Shown one piece after another: positions 36,134-45,080 of a stretch of DNA of 64,000 nt. The stretch covers positions 1 through 64,000 of the forward strand of contig UQIY01000004.1 in assembly GCA_900541195.1 (NCBI GenBank), given 5' to 3'. How positions within the stretch are numbered: the stretch's first letter is position 1; each line of letters starts with the position of its first letter. Source of the DNA: an uncultured Collinsella sp. (lineage in GTDB: Bacteria > Actinomycetota > Coriobacteriia > Coriobacteriales > Coriobacteriaceae). A model generated the notes under the pieces. That model was not told where the DNA came from and made no database searches. It saw only the letters and a list, made by a program, of their open reading frames with translations. A program made the translations under genes and the position numbers.

Positions 36134-38800
36134 ATGACACCTCTCACAAAACGTCTCCCGCGCGAGCTGCGCCGCAATATCGGCAAGTACCTGGGCATCT
36201 TTTTGCTTATGTGCGGAAGCATCGCCCTTACCTCGGGCTTTTTGCTCGCAGCGCATTCCATCGGTTGCCTTATCGACGACATGCGCGATGCGTACACGAT
36301 TGAGGACGGCCGCGTGACCACCTCTTTCGAGGCCACCAAAGACCAGCTCAAGGCAGCCGAGGGTGCAGCCGGCGACGTCGGCGGCGTCACGCTCTACAAG
36401 AACTTCTCCATCGACGCCATCATCAAAAAGGCGTCCGGCGACGACGGCACCAAGCGCACGCTGCGCACCTATGCGCACCGCACCAAGGTCGATATCGCGT
36501 CCTACTGTGAGGGCAAGGAGCCCAAGACGGACGATGAGGTGGCAATCGACCGTGTCTTCGCCACCAACAACGATCTCGCCGTGGGCGATAAGGTCGAGCT
36601 CGAGGGTCGCACCTACACCATCTGCGGCATCATGACTCAACCCGATAGCCAGGCGCTGTTCCTCAACAACTCCGACTTTACGGTGAACACCATCACCTAT
36701 GGCGTGGCCGAGGTCACCGACGCTGGCTTTGCCGCGCTCGAGGACGTCGGCGGCGCGCCCGCCTACACCTACTCCTTTACCTTTACCGATCGTGACCTCT
36801 CCACTGCGGACCGCATCGATGCGGAGCAGGATATGGTCGAGGCGCTGACCGATGCCGATACGCGCGTGGACGATCTGATCGACGCCGATTCCAACCAGGG
36901 TATTGGCTACGCGCGCGACGACGTGGACGGCGACTCTATGATGTGGATGACGCTGCTCGACATCATCATCGTGATCATGGCGTTCATCTTTGTGGTCCTT
37001 ACCGACGCCACCATCGAGGAGGAGAGCGCCATCATTGGCACACTGCTCGCCAGCGGCTATCGCCGTCGCGAGATCGTGCTGCACTACCTTGCGCTTCCCG
37101 CCATCGTGGGCGTGCTCGCAGCGCTTTTGGGCACTGCGCTCGGCGTTGTGTTCTTTACCGAGCCCATGCGCAGCCTCTATTACGGTTCGTACAGCCTGCC
37201 GCCCTTCCAGGTGTACTGGAGCTGGGAGATCTTTGTGAAGTGCGCCGTGGTTCCCGCCGCCGCGCTCATCCTCATCACGCTGGTGGGCCTGCTTCGCAAA
37301 ATGGGCAAGACGCCGTTGCAATTCCTTCGTCACGAGGCGAGCGGCAAATCGGGTACCAAGTGCGGCCTGCAGCTGCCGGAGCGCATGGGCTTTGTTTCCC
37401 GCTTCCGCCTGCGTATCTTCCTGCGCAACCTGGGCAACTTCGCCACGCTCTTCGTGGGCATTGCATTTGCGTCGCTGCTGATGCTTTTTGGCCTGGCGAT
37501 TCTGCCCACGATGACGCACTACGCGGACAACCTGAAGACGAGCCTGGTCGCCGAGCACCAGTACACGCTCAAGGCGCCGCTGGAGCTCGAGGGCACCGCC
37601 GAGGAGCGCGAGCAGTGGTCGGCACTCGAGCGCTTGCAGTCGGTTGACGGCGCGCTGCTAACCGCTGCCCAGGATGCCGATGACGAGCTTGACGACGCGG
37701 CCGATGCGGCGCAGACGGCAGCCGATGCCGCGACCGCATCTCCGTCTGCCGAGAGCCTGACTGCGGCGCAGGATGCGCTTGCCAAGGTCCAGGACAAGAA
37801 AGATGCGCTCTACGCGCGTCTCGATGACCTTGCCGATGCCCTCGGCTGCAACCGCGACGAGGCTATCGACCTGATCGACAAGGCCTCCAAGATCGACACT
37901 GACAACGACGATATCCATCCGGTCAATACGACCGACAACGGCGCAGGAGCAATCGCGCAGGCCGAGAAATATGCCGTTTACCAGCTGCAATACGACCGCG
38001 GCGATGGAAATGGCGAGGAGACGATTTCCGTCTACGGCATTTCATCCGATTCGCGCTATTGGAAAGACCTCAACGTCGGCGACGGGCGTGTCGTCTTTGG
38101 CGGCGGTCTGCTCGATAAGTTTGGCTGGAGCGAGGGCCAGAAGGTCACGCTCGGCGACAAGTACGAGGGTGAGCATTATTCCCTTGAGTACGCGGGCAAG
38201 GACTGCGCCTGGGGCTCCAAGTCGGACATGAATATCTATATGAGTATCGACGACTTTAATGAGCTGTTCGACAACGACGCCGCCTACTTTAACGGCTATG
38301 TGAGCAACGAGAAGCTCGACCTCGAAGCTCGTTACTTTGCCGGCGACACCACGCCCGATGACATGCGTGCCGTGGGCGACCAGTTCATCGGCATGATGAG
38401 CAAAATGATCGGAATGATGGTCGGGCTCGCGGTGTTTATCTTCCTGCTGTTTATGTACCTGCTGACCAAGGCCGTTATCGATCATAGCGCCCGTTCGATC
38501 AGCTACATGAAAGTCTTTGGCTATCGCGATAGCGAGATCTCGCATCTGTACATCCGGTCGATCACGCTGTGCGTGGCGGCGTCGCTCGTGCTGAGCCTGC
38601 CGGTCATTATTGGTTCACTCACGGCCATCTTCCGCTCGATGCTGCTCGCCTACAACGGCAATATCGAGATCTACGTGCCCGCTTGGTCCATGACGGCGTG
38701 CGTGGGCATTGGCTTTGCGACCTACCTGGTCGTGGCGCTGCTACACACGCGTTCTATCAAGCGCGTCAGCCTGGCCGAGGCCCTCAAAGTCCAAGAGTAG
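36134..38800 (+). CDS. FtsX-family ABC permease, two-domain
   Basis: This 888-residue permease has a first helix near residues 20-40, an extracellular domain, three helices (about 275-400), a fourth near 440, a second extracellular domain with an Ala/Asp-rich coiled coil (about 510-575), and three closing helices ending in SLAEALKVQE. Two FtsX modules are thus fused in one chain, the pattern of mechanotransmission exporters such as BceB or YvrN types. The partner ATPase lies immediately upstream. The stop codon is the first base triplet of a hairpin repeat. Confidence 0.92.
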   Translation: MTPLTKRLPRELRRNIGKYLGIFLLMCGSIALTSGFLLAAHSIGCLIDDMRDAYTIEDGRVTTSFEATKDQLKAAEGAAGDVGGVTLYKNFSIDAIIKKASGDDGTKRTLRTYAHRTKVDIASYCEGKEPKTDDEVAIDRVFATNNDLAVGDKVELEGRTYTICGIMTQPDSQALFLNNSDFTVNTITYGVAEVTDAGFAALEDVGGAPAYTYSFTFTDRDLSTADRIDAEQDMVEALTDADTRVDDLIDADSNQGIGYARDDVDGDSMMWMTLLDIIIVIMAFIFVVLTDATIEEESAIIGTLLASGYRRREIVLHYLALPAIVGVLAALLGTALGVVFFTEPMRSLYYGSYSLPPFQVYWSWEIFVKCAVVPAAALILITLVGLLRKMGKTPLQFLRHEASGKSGTKCGLQLPERMGFVSRFRLRIFLRNLGNFATLFVGIAFASLLMLFGLAILPTMTHYADNLKTSLVAEHQYTLKAPLELEGTAEEREQWSALERLQSVDGALLTAAQDADDELDDAADAAQTAADAATASPSAESLTAAQDALAKVQDKKDALYARLDDLADALGCNRDEAIDLIDKASKIDTDNDDIHPVNTTDNGAGAIAQAEKYAVYQLQYDRGDGNGEETISVYGISSDSRYWKDLNVGDGRVVFGGGLLDKFGWSEGQKVTLGDKYEGEHYSLEYAGKDCAWGSKSDMNIYMSIDDFNELFDNDAAYFNGYVSNEKLDLEARYFAGDTTPDDMRAVGDQFIGMMSKMIGMMVGLAVFIFLLFMYLLTKAVIDHSARSISYMKVFGYRDSEISHLYIRSITLCVAASLVLSLPVIIGSLTAIFRSMLLAYNGNIEIYVPAWSMTACVGIGFATYLVVALLHTRSIKRVSLAEALKVQE

Positions 38801-38825
38801 TCGTTAGGGACGTCCCCAATGACTA
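38798..38825. repeat. Hairpin repeat AACGTCCCCAATGAC family, copy 2
   Basis: TAGTCGTT/AATGACTA (one G-U pair) encloses AGGGACGTCCCC. The left arm starts with the TAG stop codon of the permease gene. Confidence 0.85.
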
Positions 38826-38835
38826 GGCGCTGTAC

Positions 38836-38866
38836 TTGACTTTAACTCTGCTTTAACTGGTACCAT
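38836..38866 (+). promoter_or_regulatory. Possible promoter of the DUF362 gene
   Basis: TTGACT (38836-38841) and TACCAT (38861-38866) lie 19 bp apart, in the 108-bp gap before the gene. The spacing is a little long. Confidence 0.35.
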
Positions 38867-38908
38867 CCTCTATGTCTGTAACGCCATATAGACCGAGGGG
38901 ATATAACT

Positions 38909-40114
38909 ATGACCGCAACTGCACCCGCAGCACCCGCTAAGGTGTACTTCACCAACCTGCGCACGCATGCTCGCGAGAGCCAGCTCGACAAGCTCAAGCG
39001 CCTCATACGTCACGCCGGTATCGAGCAGATCGACTTCGAGAACAAGTTCGTCGCTATCAAGATTCACTTTGGCGAGCTGGGCAATCTGAGCTTTTTGCGC
39101 CCCAACTACGCCCGCGCCGTCGCGGATGTCGTGAAGGAGCTGGGTGGCAAGCCCTTCCTCACCGACTGTAACACGCTCTACGTTGGTAGCCGTAAAAACG
39201 CGCTCGAGCACATCGATACCGCCTATCAGAACGGCTTTACCCCGTATGCCACGGGTTGCCAGATCATCATCGCCGACGGCCTCAAGGGTACCGACGAGGC
39301 ACTCGTCCCGGTCGAGGGCGGCGAGTACGTGCGCGAGGCCAAGATCGGTCGGGCACTCATGGATGCCGATATCGTGATCAGCCTCACGCACTTTAAAGGC
39401 CATGAGCAGGCCGGCTTTGGCGGCGCCATGAAGAACCTGGGCATGGGCGGCGGCAGCCGCGCCGGCAAGATGGAGCAGCATGCCGCCGGCAAGCCGAACG
39501 TCGCGACCGAGCACTGTATTGGCTGCCGTGCCTGCGAAAAGGTCTGTGCGCACAGCGCTATCTCGTTTGACGACACCCGTGAGCGCGAGCTCGCCAACGG
39601 CAACACCCGTACGGTTCACGTTGCCGCTATCGACCATGATCGCTGTGTGGGCTGCGGCCGCTGCATCGGCGTGTGCAACCAGGACGCCATCAAGCCCGGC
39701 CATGACGCTGCGGCCGACGTGCTCAACTGCAAGATCGCCGAGTACACCAAGGCCGTCGTCGACGGCCGCCCGAGCTTCCACATTTCGCTCGCCATGGACA
39801 TCAGCCCCAACTGCGATTGCCATCCCGAAAACGACACGCCTATCGTCAACGATATCGGCATGTTCGCGAGCTTCGACCCGGTCGCCATCGACCAGGCCTG
39901 TGCCGATGCCGTCATGGCGTCCGAGCCGCTTCCCAACACCGAGCTCACCGATAGCGCGGCCAAGATGGAGCACAACCACGAGCATCTGGAGGGCGAGCAA
40001 GCCGAGGACCCCTTCTGCATCACGCATCCCGACACCGACTGGCGCACCTGCATTGCGCATGCCGAGAAGATCGGCCTGGGCACGAGCAAGTACGAGCTCA
40101 TCGAGGTCAAGTAG
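38909..40114 (+). CDS. DUF362 protein with two 4Fe-4S clusters
   Basis: This 401-residue soluble protein begins with a DUF362 domain (KIHFGELGNLSFLRP, DCNTLYVG, SLTHFKGHEQAGFGGAMKNL) and has two ferredoxin motifs, CIGCRACEKVC near residue 205 and CVGCGRCIGVC near 245. The last 120 residues return to DUF362 sequence and hold extra Cys and His residues. Biochemical function of this family is not established; an electron-transfer or metal-centre role is likely. GAGGGGAT precedes the ATG. It is monocistronic, ending in a bidirectional terminator. Confidence 0.85.
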   Translation: MTATAPAAPAKVYFTNLRTHARESQLDKLKRLIRHAGIEQIDFENKFVAIKIHFGELGNLSFLRPNYARAVADVVKELGGKPFLTDCNTLYVGSRKNALEHIDTAYQNGFTPYATGCQIIIADGLKGTDEALVPVEGGEYVREAKIGRALMDADIVISLTHFKGHEQAGFGGAMKNLGMGGGSRAGKMEQHAAGKPNVATEHCIGCRACEKVCAHSAISFDDTRERELANGNTRTVHVAAIDHDRCVGCGRCIGVCNQDAIKPGHDAAADVLNCKIAEYTKAVVDGRPSFHISLAMDISPNCDCHPENDTPIVNDIGMFASFDPVAIDQACADAVMASEPLPNTELTDSAAKMEHNHEHLEGEQAEDPFCITHPDTDWRTCIAHAEKIGLGTSKYELIEVK

Positions 40115-40162
40115 CACCTGTCCATTGGACATATCGAGCGCTTTTGTAGCGCAACGTTAGCA

Positions 40163-40199
40163 AAAGCCGCCCGCGAGCACAGCTCTCGCGGGCGGCTTT
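40163..40199. terminator. Bidirectional terminator after the DUF362 gene
   Basis: A perfect 15-bp stem AAAGCCGCCCGCGAG/CTCGCGGGCGGCTTT with a 7-nt loop serves transcripts from both sides. Confidence 0.9.
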
Positions 40200-40200
40200 C

Positions 40201-40324
40201 CGGAAGTATGCGGCAAATTTCGAGACCGCCGAGCACACGACATTTTTTGGCAACAAAACCCCTGATAAATTGTTGGTAAAACTGCGGTCTGGTCGGCAGC
40301 TCCAGATTTTGCCGCATACTTCCG
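40201..40324. repeat. 124-bp element with 17-bp terminal inverted repeats
   Basis: CGGAAGTATGCGGCAAA (40201-40217) is the perfect reverse complement of 40308-40324. Inside, AGACCGC (40223 region) pairs with GCGGTCT (40284 region), giving a nested palindrome. The ends differ from those of the 152-bp elements but the organisation is similar. Confidence 0.85.
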
Positions 40325-40365
40325 AAAATAGGTGGTCAGATAAAGCCCCAGACGTTGCTTTTTGC

Positions 40366-41331
40366 CTAAAAATACTCGTCGAGGAAGTCATCGACCGTGT
40401 TCCAGTAGAGCTCGGGGTCAACTTGCGCACTCTTGGCGTGGGTGGCGCCATGGATGGTGAGCTTTTGCTTGACCTTGCTGGCGCACGCGTCGTAGTTTTG
40501 GTCGAGCATGCTGTACGGCACAAAGGTGTCCTGGTCGCCGTGGATAAACAGCATGGGAACCGTCGCGTGCTTGAGTTGCTCCACACTGCTCGCCTTATGA
40601 AAGTCGTAGCCCGCGCGCACGTTGCACACCAAGTTTGCTACATCGAGCAAGGGAAAGCTGGGCAGGCCGAACACGTCCTTGAGCTGCAGAGAAAACTCGT
40701 CCCAAACACTCGTATAACCGCAGTCCTCGATAATGCATTTCACGTTTGCGGGCAGAGATTCCCCCGCAACGTTCATGGCGGTTGCCGCACCCATCGACTC
40801 GCCAAAGACCAGGATGCGCGCCTCGGGGTCAGCCTGAACAATTCGCCCGATCCATGCGATAACATCGAGTCGCTCGGGCCAGCCCATGCCGATATAGTCG
40901 CCGCCGGAGCGCTCGTGGGCGCGGGCGGCAGGCGCGAGCACGTTCATGCCGCGGTCGTGGAAGCGCTTGGCGTATCGGGCCATACCGATGGGCTCGTTGG
41001 TATATCCATGCAGGCAGACGGCGTAATCGTGGGTGTTCTCCGAGGCGGCAAAATACCAAGCGGCGAGCTCGGTTCCGTCATCTGCGGTGAGGCTGCTGCT
41101 CTCGCGATTCTCTTTAAACCACGCCCGCGCCTCGGTTTCCTCGGCATCCGGCTGCTCGCCTTCTTTGTCGTTCTTGCTATCCTGCATCATCTTCATGGTG
41201 TACGGCGCTTGGGGATTCAGCGCGAAGTCAAACAGAAAGTTGCCGGCAAATCCGAGCAGCGCAACGACAACCACCAGTGCAACGATGCCGGCTATCTTGA
41301 GCTTTCGATGGGAACGTGCGTTTTGAGCCAT
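40366..41331 (-). CDS. Membrane-anchored alpha/beta hydrolase
   Basis: This 321-residue hydrolase has an N-terminal membrane helix (about 12-34) and an extracytoplasmic catalytic domain. Nucleophile Ser lies in GESMG, Asp in GDQDTF and His in GATHAK; VCLHGYTNEP is the oxyanion-hole region. It resembles YqkD/BAAT-like esterases. AGGAGA sits before ATG 41331. The substrate is unknown. Confidence 0.9.
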   Translation of the reverse strand: MAQNARSHRKLKIAGIVALVVVVALLGFAGNFLFDFALNPQAPYTMKMMQDSKNDKEGEQPDAEETEARAWFKENRESSSLTADDGTELAAWYFAASENTHDYAVCLHGYTNEPIGMARYAKRFHDRGMNVLAPAARAHERSGGDYIGMGWPERLDVIAWIGRIVQADPEARILVFGESMGAATAMNVAGESLPANVKCIIEDCGYTSVWDEFSLQLKDVFGLPSFPLLDVANLVCNVRAGYDFHKASSVEQLKHATVPMLFIHGDQDTFVPYSMLDQNYDACASKVKQKLTIHGATHAKSAQVDPELYWNTVDDFLDEYF

Positions 41332-41452
41332 GCGGTATTCTCCTATAAGATGTTAATACATCAACATTTAATGCAAGCGCATTATGGACGTTCGCCGTTG
41401 ATGCGTCAACAGACAAAGAATGGGTAAACAAAGGGTCACGTATGGTGCAAAT

Positions 41453-41482
41453 TTCGCACGTACCTAGACGCTTTGATATAGT
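41453..41482 (+). promoter_or_regulatory. Probable promoter of the hemolysin III gene
   Basis: TTCGCA (41453-41458) and TATAGT (41477-41482) are 18 bp apart, giving a leader of about 30 nt. Confidence 0.5.
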
Positions 41483-41517
41483 GTTGAGAACTCTTTACGT
41501 TGGAGGATGTAACCGGC

Positions 41518-42201
41518 ATGTCCGATTCGAGCGACAGTTCTAAGCCGCGACCCAAGACCGCGGCCGTTCCACACTACACGGTGGGCGAGGAGATCATGAA
41601 CTCCGTCACCCATGGTGTCGGCTGCCTGCTGGGTATCGCGGGCCTGGTGCTCCTGATCGTATTCGCTGCCCTGCGCGGCGGAGGCCCGGCCCACATGGCC
41701 GCGGCGATTGTCTATGGCGTCAGCATTATTCTCGAATATCTGGCCTCCACGCTCTACCACGCGATTCAACCCGCGCGCGCCAAGCGCGTGTTTCGCATCA
41801 TCGACCACAGCTGCATCTACCTGCTCATAGCCGGCAGCTATACGCCGTTTTGCCTCATCACGCTCGCAAACGACGGCGGTCCTGCGCTGTTCTTTGCCGT
41901 ATGGGCCATCGCCATTATCGGCATCGCCCTCGAGTGCTTTATGCGTGAGCGTCAACCGCACTGGGTAAGCGGCCTGGTCTACCTGCTGATGGGCTGGCTT
42001 GTCGTCTTTAAGCTGCCCGAACTTGTGTCGCTGCTCAACCCCGTGGCACTTGCCCTGCTCGCCGTCGGCGGCGTGTGCTACACCGCGGGCGTGCCGTTCT
42101 ATATCGCCAAAAACGTGCGCTATCTGCACAGCGTGTTTCACCTGTGGGTGCTCGCCGGCAGCATCTTCCAGTTCATGGCGGTGATCCTCTTCGTAATCTA
42201 G
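41518..42201 (+). CDS. Hemolysin III / TrhA family membrane protein (PAQR fold)
   Basis: This 227-residue protein has seven predicted membrane helices and the PAQR motifs: THGVGCLLG, STLYHA, IDHSCIYLLIAGSYTPF and HSVFHLWVLAGS. The conserved Ser, His and Asp form the metal site. Bacterial members are linked to membrane-lipid homeostasis, while the haemolysin name is historical. The start is ATG 41518; TTGGAGG lies about ten bases upstream. Confidence 0.92.
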   Translation: MSDSSDSSKPRPKTAAVPHYTVGEEIMNSVTHGVGCLLGIAGLVLLIVFAALRGGGPAHMAAAIVYGVSIILEYLASTLYHAIQPARAKRVFRIIDHSCIYLLIAGSYTPFCLITLANDGGPALFFAVWAIAIIGIALECFMRERQPHWVSGLVYLLMGWLVVFKLPELVSLLNPVALALLAVGGVCYTAGVPFYIAKNVRYLHSVFHLWVLAGSIFQFMAVILFVI

Positions 42202-42310
42202 CGACCATGCCTGCGCGCCCGCGTCCTCGTTTGGGCGCCGGCGCAATTGCCGTATCCGTCATCAACGTTTTACCCTGACGCCCGAATCTTGGAGGTTCGA
42301 GAAACTCCCG

Positions 42311-43684
42311 ATGGACATAACCATCTCCCTTATCACTACCCTCGTTTTAACCCTCATCAACGGCTACTTTTCTATGTCCGAGATGGCGCTCACCACGGCA
42401 AAGCGCGCTGTGCTGGAGCACGAGGCCGAGGAAGGCGACAAACGCGCCGAGCGCGCCATTAAGCTGGCCGCCGATTCCGACCAGCTGCTCGCTACCATCC
42501 AGGTCGCCATCACGCTCGTGGGCTTTGCCTCGTCCGCCGTCGCCTCGACGAGCCTGTCCGACCCGCTTGCCACGTGGCTCATGAGCTTTGGCATCGCGCC
42601 GCTTTCCGCCATCGCGCGCGGTCTGGCGCCGGTCATCATCACCGTCGCCGTCGCCTTTGTGTCAATCGTGATCGGCGAGCTCGTGCCCAAGCGCATCGGG
42701 CTCGCTAACGCCGAGGGCGTATCCAAGCAGGTCGTGGGACCGCTCTCCGTGTTCCAAAAGATCGCCCGCCCGCTCGTGTGGCTGACCGGTGCCTGCTCTG
42801 ACGGCCTGGCCCGCATCCTGCGCATCAAGAGCGCCGACGACCGCCAAAACGTCTCGGAGGAAGAGATCAAGTACATGGTCTCGGAGCAGGACGATCTGCT
42901 CGACGAGGAAAAGCGCATGATCCACGAGATTTTCGACCTGGGCGACACCGTTGCCCGCGAGGTCATGGTGCCGCGCGTGGACACCACCATGTGCGAGGAC
43001 GACGAGACGGTCGCCGACGTGCTGTCCGCCATGCGCCAGACCGGCTTCAGCCGCATCCCCGTCTATCACGAGGATCCCGATAACGTCGTGGGCATCGCGC
43101 ACATCAAGGACCTGATCCAGCCTTCGCTCGACGGCAAGGGCGACCAGCCCATCGCCGACTTTTTGCGCGACGCCACCTTTGTGCCCGACACCAAGGACAT
43201 CCTGCCGCTGCTGTCCGAGATGCAGACCTCGCACGACCAGATCGTAGTGGTCGTGGACGAGTACGGCGGCACGGCCGGCATCATCACCATCGAGGACATC
43301 GTCGAGGAGATTGTGGGCGAGATCGAGGACGAGTTCGACCCCGACAACAAGTACCTCACGCGCCTCTCGCGCCGCGAGTGGCTTGTCGATGGGCGTTTTT
43401 CGTGCGATGACGCGATTGAGCTTGGTTGGCCGCTCGAGGAAAGCGATGATTATGAGACCATCGCCGGCTGGATTTTGGAGCTTTGCGACTCGGTGCCCGA
43501 CATCGGAGAGGTGTTTGAGGTTGCGGGGTACAAGTTTAAAGTGCAGTCGATGCGTGGCCAGCGCATCTCGCTCATTCGCGTGATCGCTCCGGCCGAAACC
43601 GATAAGAAGGATTCCGAGTCCTCGGCAGATAAGCCGGCGGCGTCGGGCGCGGGCTCTGCGGACCCGCACGACGGCGACGAGTAG
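42311..43684 (+). CDS. CNNM/CorC-type membrane protein with CBS pair
   Basis: This 457-residue protein has an N-terminal DUF21 domain with three or four helices (about 1-140, ending GELVPKRIGL), a CBS pair (about 205-330; VMVPRVDTTM, IPVYHEDPDNVVGIAHIKDL, VDEYGGTAGIITIEDIVEEI) and a CorC_HlyC domain. Family members are tied to Mg2+ or Co2+ export or resistance. GGAGG lies 14 bases before the ATG, longer than usual, with no alternative start between them. It shares an operon direction with the genes on either side. Confidence 0.92.
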   Translation: MDITISLITTLVLTLINGYFSMSEMALTTAKRAVLEHEAEEGDKRAERAIKLAADSDQLLATIQVAITLVGFASSAVASTSLSDPLATWLMSFGIAPLSAIARGLAPVIITVAVAFVSIVIGELVPKRIGLANAEGVSKQVVGPLSVFQKIARPLVWLTGACSDGLARILRIKSADDRQNVSEEEIKYMVSEQDDLLDEEKRMIHEIFDLGDTVAREVMVPRVDTTMCEDDETVADVLSAMRQTGFSRIPVYHEDPDNVVGIAHIKDLIQPSLDGKGDQPIADFLRDATFVPDTKDILPLLSEMQTSHDQIVVVVDEYGGTAGIITIEDIVEEIVGEIEDEFDPDNKYLTRLSRREWLVDGRFSCDDAIELGWPLEESDDYETIAGWILELCDSVPDIGEVFEVAGYKFKVQSMRGQRISLIRVIAPAETDKKDSESSADKPAASGAGSADPHDGDE

Positions 43685-43708
43685 GGCAAGGAAGAGTAGG
43701 GGAGAGTT

Positions 43709-44554
43709 ATGGCAGGCCTGTTCAACATCCTTAAGGTCACCGTCAGCGAGGACAAGATCTGCGCGCATGTGCTGGTGAACCCCGGCATGCCGCTTATGAC
43801 CTCGGAGGATATCGAGGCCACGGCGCGCGTGTATTACCTAGTGCCCGCGATTGCCAAGCATCTGTGCCTGGGCGATTCCGGTCGCGAATTCCAGGACTGC
43901 ATGGGCCAGACCGAGCTTTGCCATCTGCTGGAGCACGTGACGGTCGAGCTCATGAACGAGACCGGCCTCGCTGGCAGCATTTCGTGCGGCCGCACCCGCG
44001 TAAGCGAGCACGATGAGCGTGTCTTTGAGGTCGAGCTTTCGTGTCCCGACGACGCGCTGGCCATCGGCGCGCTGTCTTCGGCGACCTTTATGATGGATTG
44101 GGCCTACCTGCATGCCGACCAGCCCGCTCCCGATGTGGACGGTACGGTCGCGGGCCTGCGCAACCTAGTGCTGGGCATGCGTGCCGAGGCCGAGGGCAAG
44201 GACCCGCACGAGGCCGTCGCCGCTGCGAACGCCGAGGGCGAGGCCGGGGACGCGACCGAGGACGAGGCGCCTGCCGAGGCTGCCGTCGAGCCTGCCGATG
44301 AGGCCCCTGCCGAGGAGGCCGTCGAGCCCGAGCCCGCGGAGCCCCAGGGCGTCCCGAGCTTTGACGACGAGCCGCAGGAGGCAATCGATACCGAGGGCGC
44401 GACCGCCGAGAGCCATGAGGCCCCCGCTGCCGTCTACGGTGGCGCGGCGACGGCTTCGGTTGCCCCCGCGCACGAGGGAACGTTGCCGCTCGTTGACGGC
44501 GCCGGCGAAGACCCGGCCGCTACGGTGGCCATGCCGGCCGTGCCGCAGGAGTAG
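43709..44554 (+). CDS. Cyanophycin-synthetase N-domain-like protein with acidic tail
   Basis: The first 150 residues contain CHLLEHVTVELMNETG, similar to the H-V-(L/A)-EH-(V/L)-A-LELQ-x-L-AG signature of the CphA N-terminal domain. No ATP-grasp or Mur-ligase domain follows. Residues from about 165 to 281 are a low-complexity Ala/Glu/Pro tail. The protein is therefore not cyanophycin synthetase. Its role is unknown. It follows the CorC-type gene by 24 bp and is probably co-transcribed. The resemblance rests on one motif and its spacing. Confidence 0.45.
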   Translation: MAGLFNILKVTVSEDKICAHVLVNPGMPLMTSEDIEATARVYYLVPAIAKHLCLGDSGREFQDCMGQTELCHLLEHVTVELMNETGLAGSISCGRTRVSEHDERVFEVELSCPDDALAIGALSSATFMMDWAYLHADQPAPDVDGTVAGLRNLVLGMRAEAEGKDPHEAVAAANAEGEAGDATEDEAPAEAAVEPADEAPAEEAVEPEPAEPQGVPSFDDEPQEAIDTEGATAESHEAPAAVYGGAATASVAPAHEGTLPLVDGAGEDPAATVAMPAVPQE

Positions 44555-44633
44555 GCTCACTCGCTTATCACCGTCATGTACCTGCGCCTTTACCGTACGC
44601 AGATGAGCAAGACGGCAAGCGCTGTGCTGCGGG

Positions 44634-44639
44634 TATAAT
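44634..44639 (+). promoter_or_regulatory. -10 box upstream of the YtxH gene
   Basis: A perfect TATAAT lies about 50 bp before ATG 44691. No convincing -35 is visible. Confidence 0.5.
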
Positions 44640-44690
44640 GGACAGCATTCAAACGGTGGGCGCCGAGGTGCCCGCAGGAGAGGAATGAAC

Positions 44691-45080
44691 ATGGGTAAGA
44701 CTTTCAACTTTATCTCGGGTGCGCTCTTCGGTGCTGCCGCCGGCGCCATCATCGGCGTCGCCTTGGCTCCGCGCTCGGGCGCCGAGACCCGCGCCATGGC
44801 TGCCGATATCGCCAACGACGCTTGGGATAACATGCGCGACACCTACGAGCACGGTGCCGAGGAGGCCCGCGCCGCGGTCAACGATTTTGGCCCGATGGTC
44901 GACGCCAAGACCGATGACCTGCGTGCCAAGGTTGACCTTGCCCGCGAGCGCATGGACCAGCTGCGCGAGCAACTCAACGACGCCATCTCGGGCGGTAACG
45001 TGACGCCCGCCGCCGATGTCGTGGTCGAGAACGCCGTCGAGGCCGACGCCGAGGCCGCGGAGCCTTCGACCGAGGCATAA
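44691..45080 (+). CDS. YtxH-domain protein
   Basis: This 129-residue protein has an N-terminal glycine-rich hydrophobic helix (FNFISGALFGAAAGAIIGVA, residues 5-24) followed by LAPRSGAETR, the YtxH signature, and an amphipathic Ala/Asp/Arg coiled coil. YtxH proteins are small membrane-associated stress proteins of unclear mechanism. ATG 44691 lies eight bases after AGGAGAGG; an upstream ATG at 44685 is too close to it. Stop and next start overlap by one base. Confidence 0.85.
   Translation: MGKTFNFISGALFGAAAGAIIGVALAPRSGAETRAMAADIANDAWDNMRDTYEHGAEEARAAVNDFGPMVDAKTDDLRAKVDLARERMDQLREQLNDAISGGNVTPAADVVVENAVEADAEAAEPSTEA

Noticed and set aside
43709..44554. Cyanophycin synthetase gene
   Set aside because: Only the N-terminal-like domain is present; ATP-grasp and Mur-ligase domains are absent.
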